Source: CBDAPI01 sp964565865
GTDB taxonomy: Bacteria > Acidobacteriota > UBA6911 > RPQK01 > CBDAPI01
Direction of reading: 5' to 3'
Assembly (NCBI GenBank): GCA_964565865.1
Contig: CAZMGM010000033.1
Span: 1 to 23,892, forward strand
DNA length: 23,892 nucleotides
Part shown: piece after piece, positions 14,635 through 23,109 of the stretch
Layout of the letters: every line of letters begins with the position of its first letter
Position numbering within the stretch: the stretch's first letter is position 1
The notes under the pieces: model-generated
Database searches by the model: none
What the model saw: only the letters and a program-made list of their open reading frames with translations
Told to the model about the DNA's origin: nothing
Position numbers and translations under genes: made by a program

Positions 14635-16345
14635 TCCCTCTCCTCATCTCCTCGGCCAGGTAATCGGATGCACGCCACGACAGTGCATTAATCGTCAGCG
14701 TGGGATTCTTGTCGGGATTACCGACAAAACAGCCCCCGTCCACGACAAACAGGTTGGGCGTCTCGTGACCCTGATTGAAACGGTTGAGCGCCGAACTGCG
14801 CGCATGATCGCCCATGCGCACGGTGCCCACTTCATGAATGATGGTCCCAGGAACTGAGATACCGTTCCCTTCAAAGCCCGGCCCATTGCTGTCATGCACG
14901 GCTCCTCCCATCGTCTCGATGATCGCCTGGAAGGTCTTCTCCATGTGCCTGGCCTGCTTCCATTCGTGATCGCTCCAGCGAAAATGAAAACGAAGCACCG
15001 GGATACCAAACTGGTCGATTACGTTGGGATCGATTTCGCAGTAGCTCAGGTTGTTGGGGATCATCTCTCCCCGACCGGACAAACCCACGAAGCAACCATA
15101 CTCTCGACGAATGGCACTCTTTAGATTCTGACCGTAGCCACCGTGACGCTGGATTGTGTTTCCCCCAAATCCGATCGCTGGCATACGATAGCCTCCCCCG
15201 ATCTCGATGTGGTAGCCGCGCGGAAAGTCTTTGTTCTGTTTGTCGAAAAGCCACCATGGCATGTACAGGTGGGCTCCTCCTGCTCCGTCTGTGTCATAGC
15301 CAGGAAGGCCTTCTAGTGCGGGAATGTACCCGGACATGCCCAGACCGACTGTATCCATCAGAAACCGGCCGACTACACCGGAATCGTTGGCCAGCCCCCT
15401 GGGAAACTGACTAGATTTAGAATTCAACAACAGCCGCGCCGATTCACAGGCGCTGGCGGCCAAAACCAGGACCCTGCAGTGGATCTCCCTTTCCTCACGG
15501 CTGGTCTTGTCTATGTAGGAAACCCCCGTGACTCGCCCTTCCTCGTCGGTAAGGATTTCCCGCACCATCGCGTTGTCGAATATTGTCAGTTTGCCAGACT
15601 GCAGTGCCGGGAGGATCTCAACCGTGCTCGACGAGTAATTTGAGGCCGTCAGGCATCCCCGGTGGCACATCCCACAGTAGTGGCACGGTTGGCGTCCGTT
15701 CAAGGGAGTGGTGATGACGGCCCTCCGGTTGGCGATACAGGGGATCCCGAGCTGCTCACTGGCCTTCTTGATCAGGATCTCATGAACCTTGGGTGGCGGC
15801 GCCGGCTGAAAGATTCCATCCGGAGCGCTGCGGATGCCTTCGACCGTTCCAGTGACACCGATGAAGGCTTCGGTTTTGTCGTAGTAAGGACGGACATCTT
15901 CGTAGCTAATGGGCCAGTTGGTCCCCAAGCCGTCCTGGTCGTAAGGGTTGAAATCGTAATCACTGAATCGGAACGACATGCGGCCGTAGTGATTAGTTCG
16001 ACCCCCCAGGACTCTGGAACGAAACCACCTGAACTGGCTACCCTCAGCCACAGTGTAAGGCTCGCCCTCCAGTTCCCAGTCTCCAAACGTAGCCGCGAAG
16101 TACCGGTTGAATGGTTTTCCTTTGCCAAAGTATGCTTCGCCTCGCTCACCCGCTCCCCGGTGAGGAACCTGGTAGGGCCAGGCATGTTCTTTGAAGTCTC
16201 GGCGTGGATTCAGCATGGGGCCCGCCTCGAGAAGCGCGACCTCAATTCCTTTCCCGGTAAGCACCCTGACGGCTGTTCCACCCCCGGCACCGGAGCCAAT
16301 CACAACAACATCGTATTTCTTGGGTGTCCTCTGAACGAAAGCCAT
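14627..16345 (-). CDS. GMC-family FAD-dependent oxidoreductase (large subunit)
   Basis: A flavoprotein dehydrogenase of the glucose-methanol-choline family oxidising a sugar or alcohol. The 572-residue length is typical. FAD is bound by VVVIGSGAGGGTAVRVL near 13-29 with the acidic LLEAG at 38-42. RVLGGRTNHYGRMS (about 111-124) is the second flavin contact. The C-terminus carries HEVGTVRMG and NPDKNPTLTINALSWRASDYL, supplying the His/Asn active-site pair. A cysteine-rich segment at 221-231 (CHYCGMCHRGC) has spacing reminiscent of the [3Fe-4S] loop of bacterial FAD-glucose dehydrogenase. It has no signal peptide of its own and is likely exported with its Tat-bearing partner. Start ATG 16345. 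Confidence 0.9.
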   Translation of the reverse strand: MAFVQRTPKKYDVVVIGSGAGGGTAVRVLTGKGIEVALLEAGPMLNPRRDFKEHAWPYQVPHRGAGERGEAYFGKGKPFNRYFAATFGDWELEGEPYTVAEGSQFRWFRSRVLGGRTNHYGRMSFRFSDYDFNPYDQDGLGTNWPISYEDVRPYYDKTEAFIGVTGTVEGIRSAPDGIFQPAPPPKVHEILIKKASEQLGIPCIANRRAVITTPLNGRQPCHYCGMCHRGCLTASNYSSSTVEILPALQSGKLTIFDNAMVREILTDEEGRVTGVSYIDKTSREEREIHCRVLVLAASACESARLLLNSKSSQFPRGLANDSGVVGRFLMDTVGLGMSGYIPALEGLPGYDTDGAGGAHLYMPWWLFDKQNKDFPRGYHIEIGGGYRMPAIGFGGNTIQRHGGYGQNLKSAIRREYGCFVGLSGRGEMIPNNLSYCEIDPNVIDQFGIPVLRFHFRWSDHEWKQARHMEKTFQAIIETMGGAVHDSNGPGFEGNGISVPGTIIHEVGTVRMGDHARSSALNRFNQGHETPNLFVVDGGCFVGNPDKNPTLTINALSWRASDYLAEEMRRGNV

Positions 16346-16521
16346 ACGAAGCGAATTACCTCAATAACTGATTTTAGACTTTTCACTGCTCTCACTGAGC
16401 TCCTGTAGTTTGTCTGAACTCCGCCTCAAACATCAAACGTAGCGATGGAACCATCAACCACCAAAGGTTTCCAGAACTCGGAATCCCGAGCGGTGCCAAG
16501 TAATAAAGGTCACAAGATTGT

Positions 16522-16554
16522 TAGCAGCCCGTCGTGAAAATCCCACGGGCTACT
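16522..16554 (+). repeat. Dispersed intergenic repeat, copy C, with hairpin
   Basis: It begins TAGCAGCCCGTCGTGAAAAT, then CCC. AGCAGCCCGT (16523-16532) and ACGGGCTACT (16545-16554) are inverted arms with one mismatch around a 12-base loop. It lies in the space between the divergent GMC and proB genes, about 40 bases before proB. It is the only one of the four copies with a good second arm and could be a REP-like element or affect proB transcription. Confidence 0.55.
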
Positions 16555-16593
16555 TGAAAAATGGCAAAATAAGGAACACTCGAGACAAAACCC

Positions 16594-17739
16594 ATGGATT
16601 TCGTCGAGCAACGTCTGCCCCAGATACGTCGAATTGTCGTGAAGGTTGGAACCCATCTGCTGGGGGGCAGGGACCAGGGTCTCAACCTCCCGCTGATCGA
16701 CCATCTTACTTTCCAGTTTGCCCAAGCAAGGGAACAGCATAAAGAGTTGATTCTCGTTTCGTCGGGAGCAGTGGGAGCAGGGGCTTTCGCGCTGGGGCTA
16801 AAAGAACCCCCCGAGGAACTGAGCCAGAGGCAGGCCCTGGCTGCGGTGGGCCAGTCACGCCTGATGCAGCACTACGAACAGGCGTTCGGAGGCCACGGTC
16901 TGACTGTAGCACAGGTGCTGCTGACCCGAACCACTTTTGACAGCCGCGATCTATACTTGAATACACGCAACACGCTCGAAACCCTCATGCGCTGGGGGGT
17001 CGTTCCCATTGTCAATGAAAACGATACGGTGTCGGTCGATGAGTTGAAATTCGGTGACAACGATGAGCTATCGGCTCTAGTCGCAGGGAAAATTGGCGCC
17101 GACCTGCTGATCCTCATGACCGACGTTGACGGCCTCTACGACCGTCCGCCTGATCAGCCCGGAGCCCGGCGAATCCCCGTAGTCTATCAGGACAGAACTC
17201 CGGATCTGAAAGTGGGAGCGGACACAGGGAGTCGATTCGGACTGGGTGGAATGCCCAGTAAGCTGCGCGCCGTATCTTTAGCCTCCGAAACCGGCATTCT
17301 GACCAATATTTGCAGTGGTCTCGATAAGAACATACTTCTGCGAGTACTCGCCGGTGAAGCCGTGGGAACCTGGTTCGAACCGCGCGAGAAGAGAATCTCT
17401 GCAAGAAAGCGCTGGATCGCTGCCGGGAAAAAGCCGGCTGACGGGGCGATCGTCATCGATCCGGGAGCAGGAAGGGCTCTTCGAACGGGAGGGAAAAGTC
17501 TTCTCCCGTCCGGTGTAGTCGGGGTGCGGGGAGCATTCGAAAAGGGAGATGTGATTCATGTCGTAGGGACGGAGTCACAACCGATCGCGAAGGGATTGGT
17601 TCGCTTCTCGGCGGAAGAACTGCGGTCGGTGCAGGGTAAAAAGAGCTCGGAAATCTCGGAGATCCTGGGTCACCGGCAGGCCCACGAAGTCATTCACCGT
17701 GACGACATGGTAGTCTTCAACGGAAAGAGAAAAACATGA
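16594..17739 (+). CDS. proB: Glutamate 5-kinase
   Basis: Catalyses ATP-dependent phosphorylation of glutamate to gamma-glutamyl phosphate, the first and normally proline-inhibited step of proline synthesis. At 381 residues it is of full length with a C-terminal PUA domain. The amino-acid kinase domain shows VVKVGTHLL near 15-23, VSSGAVGAGAFALG at 55-68, VNENDTVS with KFGDNDELSALVA for glutamate/ATP binding, LMTDVDGLYD, and the GGMPSKLRA motif. The PUA domain starts around 280 (SLLPSGVVGVRGAFEKGDV). ATG 16594 is the obvious start although the AAGGA upstream is about 16 bases away. Its stop overlaps the proA start (ATGA), so the two enzymes of this channelled pathway are made together. Confidence 0.95.
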   Translation: MDFVEQRLPQIRRIVVKVGTHLLGGRDQGLNLPLIDHLTFQFAQAREQHKELILVSSGAVGAGAFALGLKEPPEELSQRQALAAVGQSRLMQHYEQAFGGHGLTVAQVLLTRTTFDSRDLYLNTRNTLETLMRWGVVPIVNENDTVSVDELKFGDNDELSALVAGKIGADLLILMTDVDGLYDRPPDQPGARRIPVVYQDRTPDLKVGADTGSRFGLGGMPSKLRAVSLASETGILTNICSGLDKNILLRVLAGEAVGTWFEPREKRISARKRWIAAGKKPADGAIVIDPGAGRALRTGGKSLLPSGVVGVRGAFEKGDVIHVVGTESQPIAKGLVRFSAEELRSVQGKKSSEISEILGHRQAHEVIHRDDMVVFNGKRKT

Positions 17740-19007
17740 AAGTCGACAACGTGGATGCGCGAGCTCATGTTCTAGACATTTCCGCCCGGGCCCGGGCGGC
17801 AGCCCGCCAGGTAAGTCGCCTCAGCCCCGAAACCAAAACGACAGCGCTGCTTCAGCTGGCTGCACTTCTGCGCGACAGAGCCGGTTTCGTCAGAAGCGCA
17901 AACGGGAAGGACCTGAGGGCAGGCGAGCGCAACGGCTTGAGCGAGGCCATGCTGGATCGGCTCAATCTGACTGAAGATCGACTCGAGTCAATGGCGCTCG
18001 CAGTGGAAGAGATTGCAGGTGCGACCGACCCCGTGGGAGAGGTGGTCTCGCAGTGGACCCGTCCGGGCGGATTTGAGGTTGGACAGGTGCGAATCCCGCT
18101 GGGCGTAATCGGGGTCATCTACGAAGCGAGGCCCAACGTCACTGCGGATGCTTCTGCCCTGTGCTTCAAGGCTGGCAACGCAGTAATATTGCGAGGAGGC
18201 TCGGAAGCACTCCACTCCAATCTCGCGATCGGAGACTGCATCCGTGAAGCTTTCGTCCAGGCCGATGTTCCACCCGACGCCGTGCAGGTGATCGAAACTA
18301 CGGATCGTCAGGCAGTGGGGGAGCTGCTGAAGATGAGCGACTTTGTAGACGTCATCATTCCTAGGGGGGGCAAGGGGCTTATTCAGCGGGTTGTCGAAGA
18401 ATCAAGGATTCCAGTGATCAAGCATTTCGAGGGGATTTGCCACACCTTCGTTCATCGGGATGCGGATCCGGAAATGGCTCTGAAGATCGTTCTCAATGGC
18501 AAGGTGCAGCGACCCGGAACCTGCAATGCCCTGGAGACGCTTCTGGTTGATGCCGGGATCGCGGAGAACTTCGTTCCACGGGTCGTGTCCCATCTACAGA
18601 GCCAGGGAGTTCGGATTCGGGGATGTCCCCGCACGGCCTCCCTCGCCCAAGTCGATCAGGCGGTGGCCAAAGCAGACTATCGGAGAGAGTACCTCAGCCT
18701 GGAATGTAACATCCGGGTGGTCGATGACCTCGAATCTGCTACCCGTCACATTGCCGACTACGGATCCAAACACACGGACGTGATCGTCACGGAATCATAC
18801 AAAGCAGCACGCGATTTTGTCCGACAGGTCGATTCCTCATCCGTGATGGTGAACGCCAGTTCGCGTCTGGCCGACGGAGGAGTGTTTGGACTGGGAGCGG
18901 AAATCGGCATCAGCACAGACAAGCTGCACGCCTTCGGCCCCATGAGCGTCAAAGAACTCACCACAAAGAAATTTGTCGTCTATGGAAACGGGGCCCTCCG
19001 GGAATAA
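17736..19007 (+). CDS. proA: Glutamate-5-semialdehyde dehydrogenase (gamma-glutamyl phosphate reductase)
   Basis: Reduces gamma-glutamyl phosphate with NADPH to glutamate-5-semialdehyde, which cyclises to pyrroline-5-carboxylate. It has 423 residues, normal for the family. Hallmarks are IPLGVIGVIYEARPNVTADASALCFKAGNAVILRGGSEA in the nucleotide-binding domain, IPRGGKGLI, and HFEGICHTFV. The catalytic cysteine is C263 in QRPGTCNALETLLV. The C-terminal segment GLGAEIGISTDKLHAFGPMSVKELT is the typical family end. It begins within the last codons of proB. No proC is seen in the window. Confidence 0.95.
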   Translation: MKVDNVDARAHVLDISARARAAARQVSRLSPETKTTALLQLAALLRDRAGFVRSANGKDLRAGERNGLSEAMLDRLNLTEDRLESMALAVEEIAGATDPVGEVVSQWTRPGGFEVGQVRIPLGVIGVIYEARPNVTADASALCFKAGNAVILRGGSEALHSNLAIGDCIREAFVQADVPPDAVQVIETTDRQAVGELLKMSDFVDVIIPRGGKGLIQRVVEESRIPVIKHFEGICHTFVHRDADPEMALKIVLNGKVQRPGTCNALETLLVDAGIAENFVPRVVSHLQSQGVRIRGCPRTASLAQVDQAVAKADYRREYLSLECNIRVVDDLESATRHIADYGSKHTDVIVTESYKAARDFVRQVDSSSVMVNASSRLADGGVFGLGAEIGISTDKLHAFGPMSVKELTTKKFVVYGNGALRE

Positions 19008-19105
19008 CCTAACCCGCACAGTTGTTTACCTGCATCCATACGATGATGATCTTCGGGAGTGCGACCGCGACCAAATCAAGGCCAGAAGAAGCGTCCATGC
19101 AGGCA

Positions 19106-19126
19106 ATTTTTACCACGGACTGCTAG
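19106..19126 (-). repeat. Dispersed intergenic repeat, copy A
   Basis: On the minus strand it reads CTAGCAGTCCGTGGTAAAAA, then T. Its TAG is the stop codon of the thioredoxin-like gene, so the repeat begins inside that gene's last codons and continues downstream. It shares about 16 of the first 19 positions with the copy at 16522. Confidence 0.5.
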
Positions 19127-20019
19127 TGGCTGCGGGCCATTGGCATGGGAGAAGGATATAGTTCCTCGAGCAGCTGTTCGGCCCAGGCTCGCTGCTCGTG
19201 TGCCGGAAACATTTCTACAAAACTCTCCAAGACTCGCTGCGCCTGCCTGGGTCGGCTACCGAAGGTATGTATCTGACTCTCCAGGAGAAGGGCGTCAGCC
19301 AGAACCACGCTGTTTGGAAACTTAGTGTACAGCGAATTCAACTGACTCAGAGCCTCATCAGGGTGCCCCCCGGCAACCAGGGTCCTCGCCAACCAGTAGT
19401 AACTCGGATCTGTCAGGCCCTCCAGGTTCCCTGGGTCGGCTACGATGACACGAACAAAGTGCTTTGCCCCTACGAAGAGTTGACCTCTTTCTAGGTACTT
19501 CTTGGCCAGCGAGAAGTGCGTCGGCAGAGATTCAGGATCCTCCTGCAGCCGTTGTTGGAGGCCCTTGAACGTGTCTGGACCCTTTACGAAGGCCTCAATC
19601 CTCTGCTTGAAGTCCGACGCTTCAACATAGCCGCTGAGTCGGTCGATCTCGGAGCCGTCGTAGTCGGTGAGCACAATGGCAGGGTAAGTCGAAACCGAAA
19701 ACTGGTCACGCAGCCGAGAGCCCACCGGATCTGTTTCGGCGTTCAGCTTCACCCACAAATAATGATCTCCCATCTCTTCAACGATAAGCGGGTCCTGGAA
19801 GGTGGTGGCTTCCATCTCTTTGCAATAGGTGCAGCTGTCCGTATAGAGGTAGGTCAAGACCGGCTTTTTCCACTCCCGGCTATCGAGTAGAGCCTGCTCG
19901 AAGTCGGGTCGCCACGGCACGGAGTGCGCACTTGTTGTGCAGCCGGGGGAAAGACTGCTGACCGCCACTGCAGCGAGGAGAATCACGCAGGTCAGCAACC
20001 CTGGGAATTGTCGATTCAC
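19123..20019 (-). CDS. Thioredoxin-fold protein with TPR-like tail, exported (probable lipoprotein)
   Basis: 298 residues. The N-terminus is a signal with a hydrophobic LLTCVILLAAVAVSSLS followed by PGC (Cys27), a plausible though imperfect lipobox. The thioredoxin-like domain (about 37-150) has the redox motif C63-T-Y-C66 in LYTDSCTYCKEME and the cis-proline strand TYPAIVLTDYDG. This is the form seen in DsbD-gamma/DUF255-like periplasmic disulfide reductases. From about 160 on, helical repeats resemble TPRs (LAKKYLERGQLFVGAKHFVRV, PDEALSQLNSLYTKFPNSV). The start is GTG 20019 with GGAGG 7 bases upstream, overlapping the preceding stop (GTGA). Likely role: a thiol-disulfide step outside the cytoplasm; partner unknown. 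Confidence 0.75.
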   Translation of the reverse strand: MNRQFPGLLTCVILLAAVAVSSLSPGCTTSAHSVPWRPDFEQALLDSREWKKPVLTYLYTDSCTYCKEMEATTFQDPLIVEEMGDHYLWVKLNAETDPVGSRLRDQFSVSTYPAIVLTDYDGSEIDRLSGYVEASDFKQRIEAFVKGPDTFKGLQQRLQEDPESLPTHFSLAKKYLERGQLFVGAKHFVRVIVADPGNLEGLTDPSYYWLARTLVAGGHPDEALSQLNSLYTKFPNSVVLADALLLESQIHTFGSRPRQAQRVLESFVEMFPAHEQRAWAEQLLEELYPSPMPMARSH

Positions 20020-20510
20020 GGTCTTGCCTCCACCGACAGGTCGTCAGTCGTCCCAGCTACACCCTCCGCTCCAGAAGACGTCAACCGGTATTCGCGAAGG
20101 GAGAGAGGCTCGTATATGAAGGAATTCGACCAGGGATCCAACCGAACCACCGTCTCTAGAAACGTTGGATAAAGAGCATTTACCAGAGTTGTCAACGTCA
20201 CGACCTGAGGAACCGCCCCCTCCGACGCCAGGGGCTGATGGACTACCCGATTGACCTGCTGGAGCTGAGTGTGGGTCGCTTCTACCCGTTGATCATCGAG
20301 AAGTATCAGGATCTGATTGGCTTTCTCCCAGCGTCGATCCCCGAGCCGGATCTCAGTCATACTCCACTTGCCCCCTTCCCTCACCAGGCGGACTGCAGTG
20401 GTCACTCTTATCTCAGCCACAACATTATCGCCCGATTCCTGGGCCCCTAGAACCTCGACCCGCTTCTCCTCCAGGCAAATCCCGTCAAAAGTCGGAATGG
20501 CTTGAACCAC
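20016..20510 (-). CDS. Hypothetical protein with GspG-like C-terminus, N-terminus possibly frameshifted
   Basis: 164 codons from a GTG at 20510. The C-terminal part (LDPWSNSFIYEPLSLREYRL, then TSSGAEGVAGTTDDLS) resembles the DPWG-x-x-Y, SxGxDGxxGTxDD ending of type II secretion pseudopilins, including the Asp-rich calcium-site region. No pilin-type N-terminal helix is present. The middle (AEIRVTTAVRLVREGGKWSMTEIRLGDRRWEKA) looks like a small beta domain followed by a coiled helix. An ATG at 20592 in another frame encodes a signal-like start (MNHRRFWLCFASLVL). The genuine gene may therefore start there, with a 1-base frame change around 20515-20550. It is coupled to the downstream thioredoxin-like gene (GTGA). 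Function unknown. Confidence 0.55.
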   Translation of the reverse strand: MVQAIPTFDGICLEEKRVEVLGAQESGDNVVAEIRVTTAVRLVREGGKWSMTEIRLGDRRWEKANQILILLDDQRVEATHTQLQQVNRVVHQPLASEGAVPQVVTLTTLVNALYPTFLETVVRLDPWSNSFIYEPLSLREYRLTSSGAEGVAGTTDDLSVEARP

Positions 20511-20592
20511 CTGTGCCTCCAGCTTGTTTCCCGCAATCCAACCACCTCAGGACAAGGGATGCGAAACACAACCAGAAACGCCGGTGATTCAT

Positions 20593-20903
20593 GGGGTCAA
20601 TATAACATCGTTCCAGGTTCCGGGTTCTGGCCTCCTGGCGCCCAGGGCAAGAGCACACATTTCCAGGCTTGAACCTAAAGGGCCTATGCGAACTGGCCCT
20701 GAGGAACTCGCATCGTTATAATCAAGGTGAAACAAAGGTGAATATCCAAGGCTGAATCAGGAAGATGGTTCCAGGGCCAGGGTGGCAGTCTGGACGTAAT
20801 CTGGGATATTGAATCTGGAAAACGTCGATGCTTTTTGGTGCCGGGTAGTATTGAAGGCAGTGGCTTACCTCGTCAAGGAAGCGCAATACCAAAAGTAAAT
20901 AAC
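20593..20903. other. Intergenic stretch between divergent genes
   Basis: Separates the minus-strand GspG-tail gene from recG. No gene was recognised. A TATAAT occurs at 20717-20722 on the plus strand, but no good -35 hexamer sits 16-18 bases before it, so promoter assignment is weak. Confidence 0.4.
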
Positions 20904-23033
20904 ATGGAATCCTTTAGCTCAATGGATCTGACGACTCCCATTCGTTTCGTTAAGGGTGTGGGTGAGCGGCGCGCCCTGATGCTGGGCAAGGCCGGAATTC
21001 AGACCACGTCGGATCTGCTTCGCTACAAGCCCTTCCGCTACGAGGATCGCACGAGCTTTTGCCCGATCTCCGAGGTCCGTCCCGGTTCTCCGATTCTCAT
21101 CCGAGGCAAAATCCGTACACTCGGCAGCCGAACTACCCGACGCAGGCAGATGAAGATTTTGGAACTCCTCGTTTCTGACGACACGGGGACCATGCCGGTC
21201 AAGTTTTTCAACCAGCCATACCTTTTACAGGTATTTAAAAAAGGTCAGGAATTGGTACTTTTTGGGGTGCCACGCCTGGATGGCTACAGCCTCGGAGTCT
21301 CGTTCATTGGTCCCGAGTTTGAGATCATGACGCCGGGACAGCAGGACTCCATCCACAGTGGGAGGATCGTCCCAATCTACCGGCGAACCGGGAACATCAC
21401 GGCCCGTCAGCTGAGAACCATAGTCTTTGTCGTCCTGGAGGGACTGGCAGGCACTCTGTCGGACCGCCTGCCGCCCTGGCTCCGGGCCAGGCACTCTTTC
21501 CCACCCTTCGAGGAATCTCTCCACCAGCTGCACTTCCCGGTGTTTCCGGATGCCCTAGACAAGTCCCAGTTTCTGAAGCAACTCGAAGCGAGCCGGACCC
21601 CCGCACAGCAGCGGCTTGCCTATGAAGAGTTCTTCGACTTTCAAAGAGGCCTTCAGCTACTCCGAAAAAACCGCAGTCACCTGAAAAAAGTGAGCAAGCT
21701 TAAGATGACTCCGCATATTCGTAACGTCATCAAATCCATGCTTCCCTTTCATCCAACAGCGGCTCAAAAGCGTGTCTTGAAGGAGATCGCGAAGGATTTA
21801 CACAGCCCTCAGGTTATGTCCCGACTCTTGCAGGGCGATGTCGGCTCGGGGAAAACCATTGTCGCCATTCAGGCCATTATTATTGTAGTTGAGAATGGTC
21901 TTCAGACAGTGCTCATGGCACCGACGGAGCTTCTCGCCGAACAGCACTACGAAACGTTGACCCGATACCTTTCCGCCCCGGGTTATTCGATCGCTCTCCT
22001 GACCGGCAGGGTCAAGGGAACAGATAAAGAACGCGTACTGAAGGAGATCGCCAAGGGGGAGATCCAAATTGTGATCGGAACTCACGCAGTATTCCAGAAG
22101 GGCGTTGCCTTTCAACGCCTCGGTCTGGCGGTCATCGACGAACAGCATCGATTCGGCGTCCGGCAGCGCTCACAGCTGCAGAAAAAGGGCCAGAATCCGG
22201 ACACTCTGGTCATGACGGCAACGCCAATCCCCAGGAGCCTGGCCCTTACGCTCTACGGAGATCTCGACTTATCCGTCATCGACGAACTCCCTCCCGGGCG
22301 TCAGCCCGTCCGAACGGTCCTCAGGACCGGAGCCCAGCGTCATCGCGTATACGAAGGAGTGCGACGAGCAATCGCCAGCGGCCAGCAGTGCTACGTCGTT
22401 TTCCCCCTGGTAGAAGAGTCCGAGAAGCTGGAACTTCGGGCTGCGACGGAAATGGCAAAGGAGCTGCGGAGCACTGTATTCCAGGACCTTGAAGTTGCAC
22501 TGATACACGGCCGGCTTCCCGGAGAAGAAAAGGACAAGATCATGGCTCGTTTCAAGAAGGGTCAAGTGGATGTGCTCGTCTCCACGACCGTGATCGAGGT
22601 CGGAATCGATGTGCCCAATGCCAGCCTCATGGTGATTGAACATGCCAATCGATTTGGCCTTGCCCAGCTTCACCAGTTGCGGGGCCGAATCGGGCGGGGC
22701 CGAAAACAGAGTCACTGTGTACTTCTCACCGAACGCGGAGTCTCTTCCGAAGCACACCAGAGACTTCAAATCATGCAGGATACCAATGACGGTTTTCGGA
22801 TCGCTGAAAAAGACCTGGAGCTGCGGGGACCGGGGGACTTCGTAGGGACGAAGCAGTCGGGACTTCCGCAGTTCCACTTTGCCAATCTGGTTCGGGATCG
22901 GGTTTGGCTGGAACGCGCGCAATGTGACGCTCATGAATGGCTGAGCCGTGGGCTTTCGAAGGCTCCAGGAGAGAGCCTTGACGAGTTTTCAAATGAATGG
23001 GAACGGCGCTTTGGACTTTTTCATGTCGGTTGA
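20904..23033 (+). CDS. recG: ATP-dependent DNA helicase RecG
   Basis: A branch-migrating helicase that remodels stalled forks and Holliday junctions. 709 residues from the ATG at 20904. The frame is open further upstream to a TTG at 20835, but the added residues look unrelated; ATG 20922 is another candidate. Domain order: N-terminal helices with FVKGVGERRALMLGKAGIQT, the OB-fold wedge (ILIRGKIRTLG), helicase domain 1 with Walker A GDVGSGKT at about 311-318, the DEQH box in VIDEQHRFGVRQR, and TATPIPRSLALTLYGDLD. Domain 2 follows with STTVIEVGIDVPNASLMVIE and the arginine-finger region LHQLRGRIGRGRKQSHC. The C-terminus has the ELRGPGDFVGTKQSGLP TRG motif. All motifs are intact. Confidence 0.95.
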   Translation: MESFSSMDLTTPIRFVKGVGERRALMLGKAGIQTTSDLLRYKPFRYEDRTSFCPISEVRPGSPILIRGKIRTLGSRTTRRRQMKILELLVSDDTGTMPVKFFNQPYLLQVFKKGQELVLFGVPRLDGYSLGVSFIGPEFEIMTPGQQDSIHSGRIVPIYRRTGNITARQLRTIVFVVLEGLAGTLSDRLPPWLRARHSFPPFEESLHQLHFPVFPDALDKSQFLKQLEASRTPAQQRLAYEEFFDFQRGLQLLRKNRSHLKKVSKLKMTPHIRNVIKSMLPFHPTAAQKRVLKEIAKDLHSPQVMSRLLQGDVGSGKTIVAIQAIIIVVENGLQTVLMAPTELLAEQHYETLTRYLSAPGYSIALLTGRVKGTDKERVLKEIAKGEIQIVIGTHAVFQKGVAFQRLGLAVIDEQHRFGVRQRSQLQKKGQNPDTLVMTATPIPRSLALTLYGDLDLSVIDELPPGRQPVRTVLRTGAQRHRVYEGVRRAIASGQQCYVVFPLVEESEKLELRAATEMAKELRSTVFQDLEVALIHGRLPGEEKDKIMARFKKGQVDVLVSTTVIEVGIDVPNASLMVIEHANRFGLAQLHQLRGRIGRGRKQSHCVLLTERGVSSEAHQRLQIMQDTNDGFRIAEKDLELRGPGDFVGTKQSGLPQFHFANLVRDRVWLERAQCDAHEWLSRGLSKAPGESLDEFSNEWERRFGLFHVG

Positions 23034-23109
23034 TTTCGACCGCTACCGACAGGGGCTAGAGGATTCATTTCAAGTTTTACGTCACCATAGTGCTTGAGGA
23101 CGAAAATCC

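Noticed and set aside
15662..16408. 248-codon plus-strand frame
   Set aside because: Antisense to the GMC oxidoreductase with its FAD-binding motif; shadow of a high-GC gene.
20717..20722. TATAAT as a recG promoter
   Set aside because: No -35 hexamer at suitable spacing; a single -10 match is expected by chance in intergenic DNA of this length.
22269..22934. 221-codon minus-strand frame
   Set aside because: Antisense to the helicase motifs of recG; no independent coding signal.
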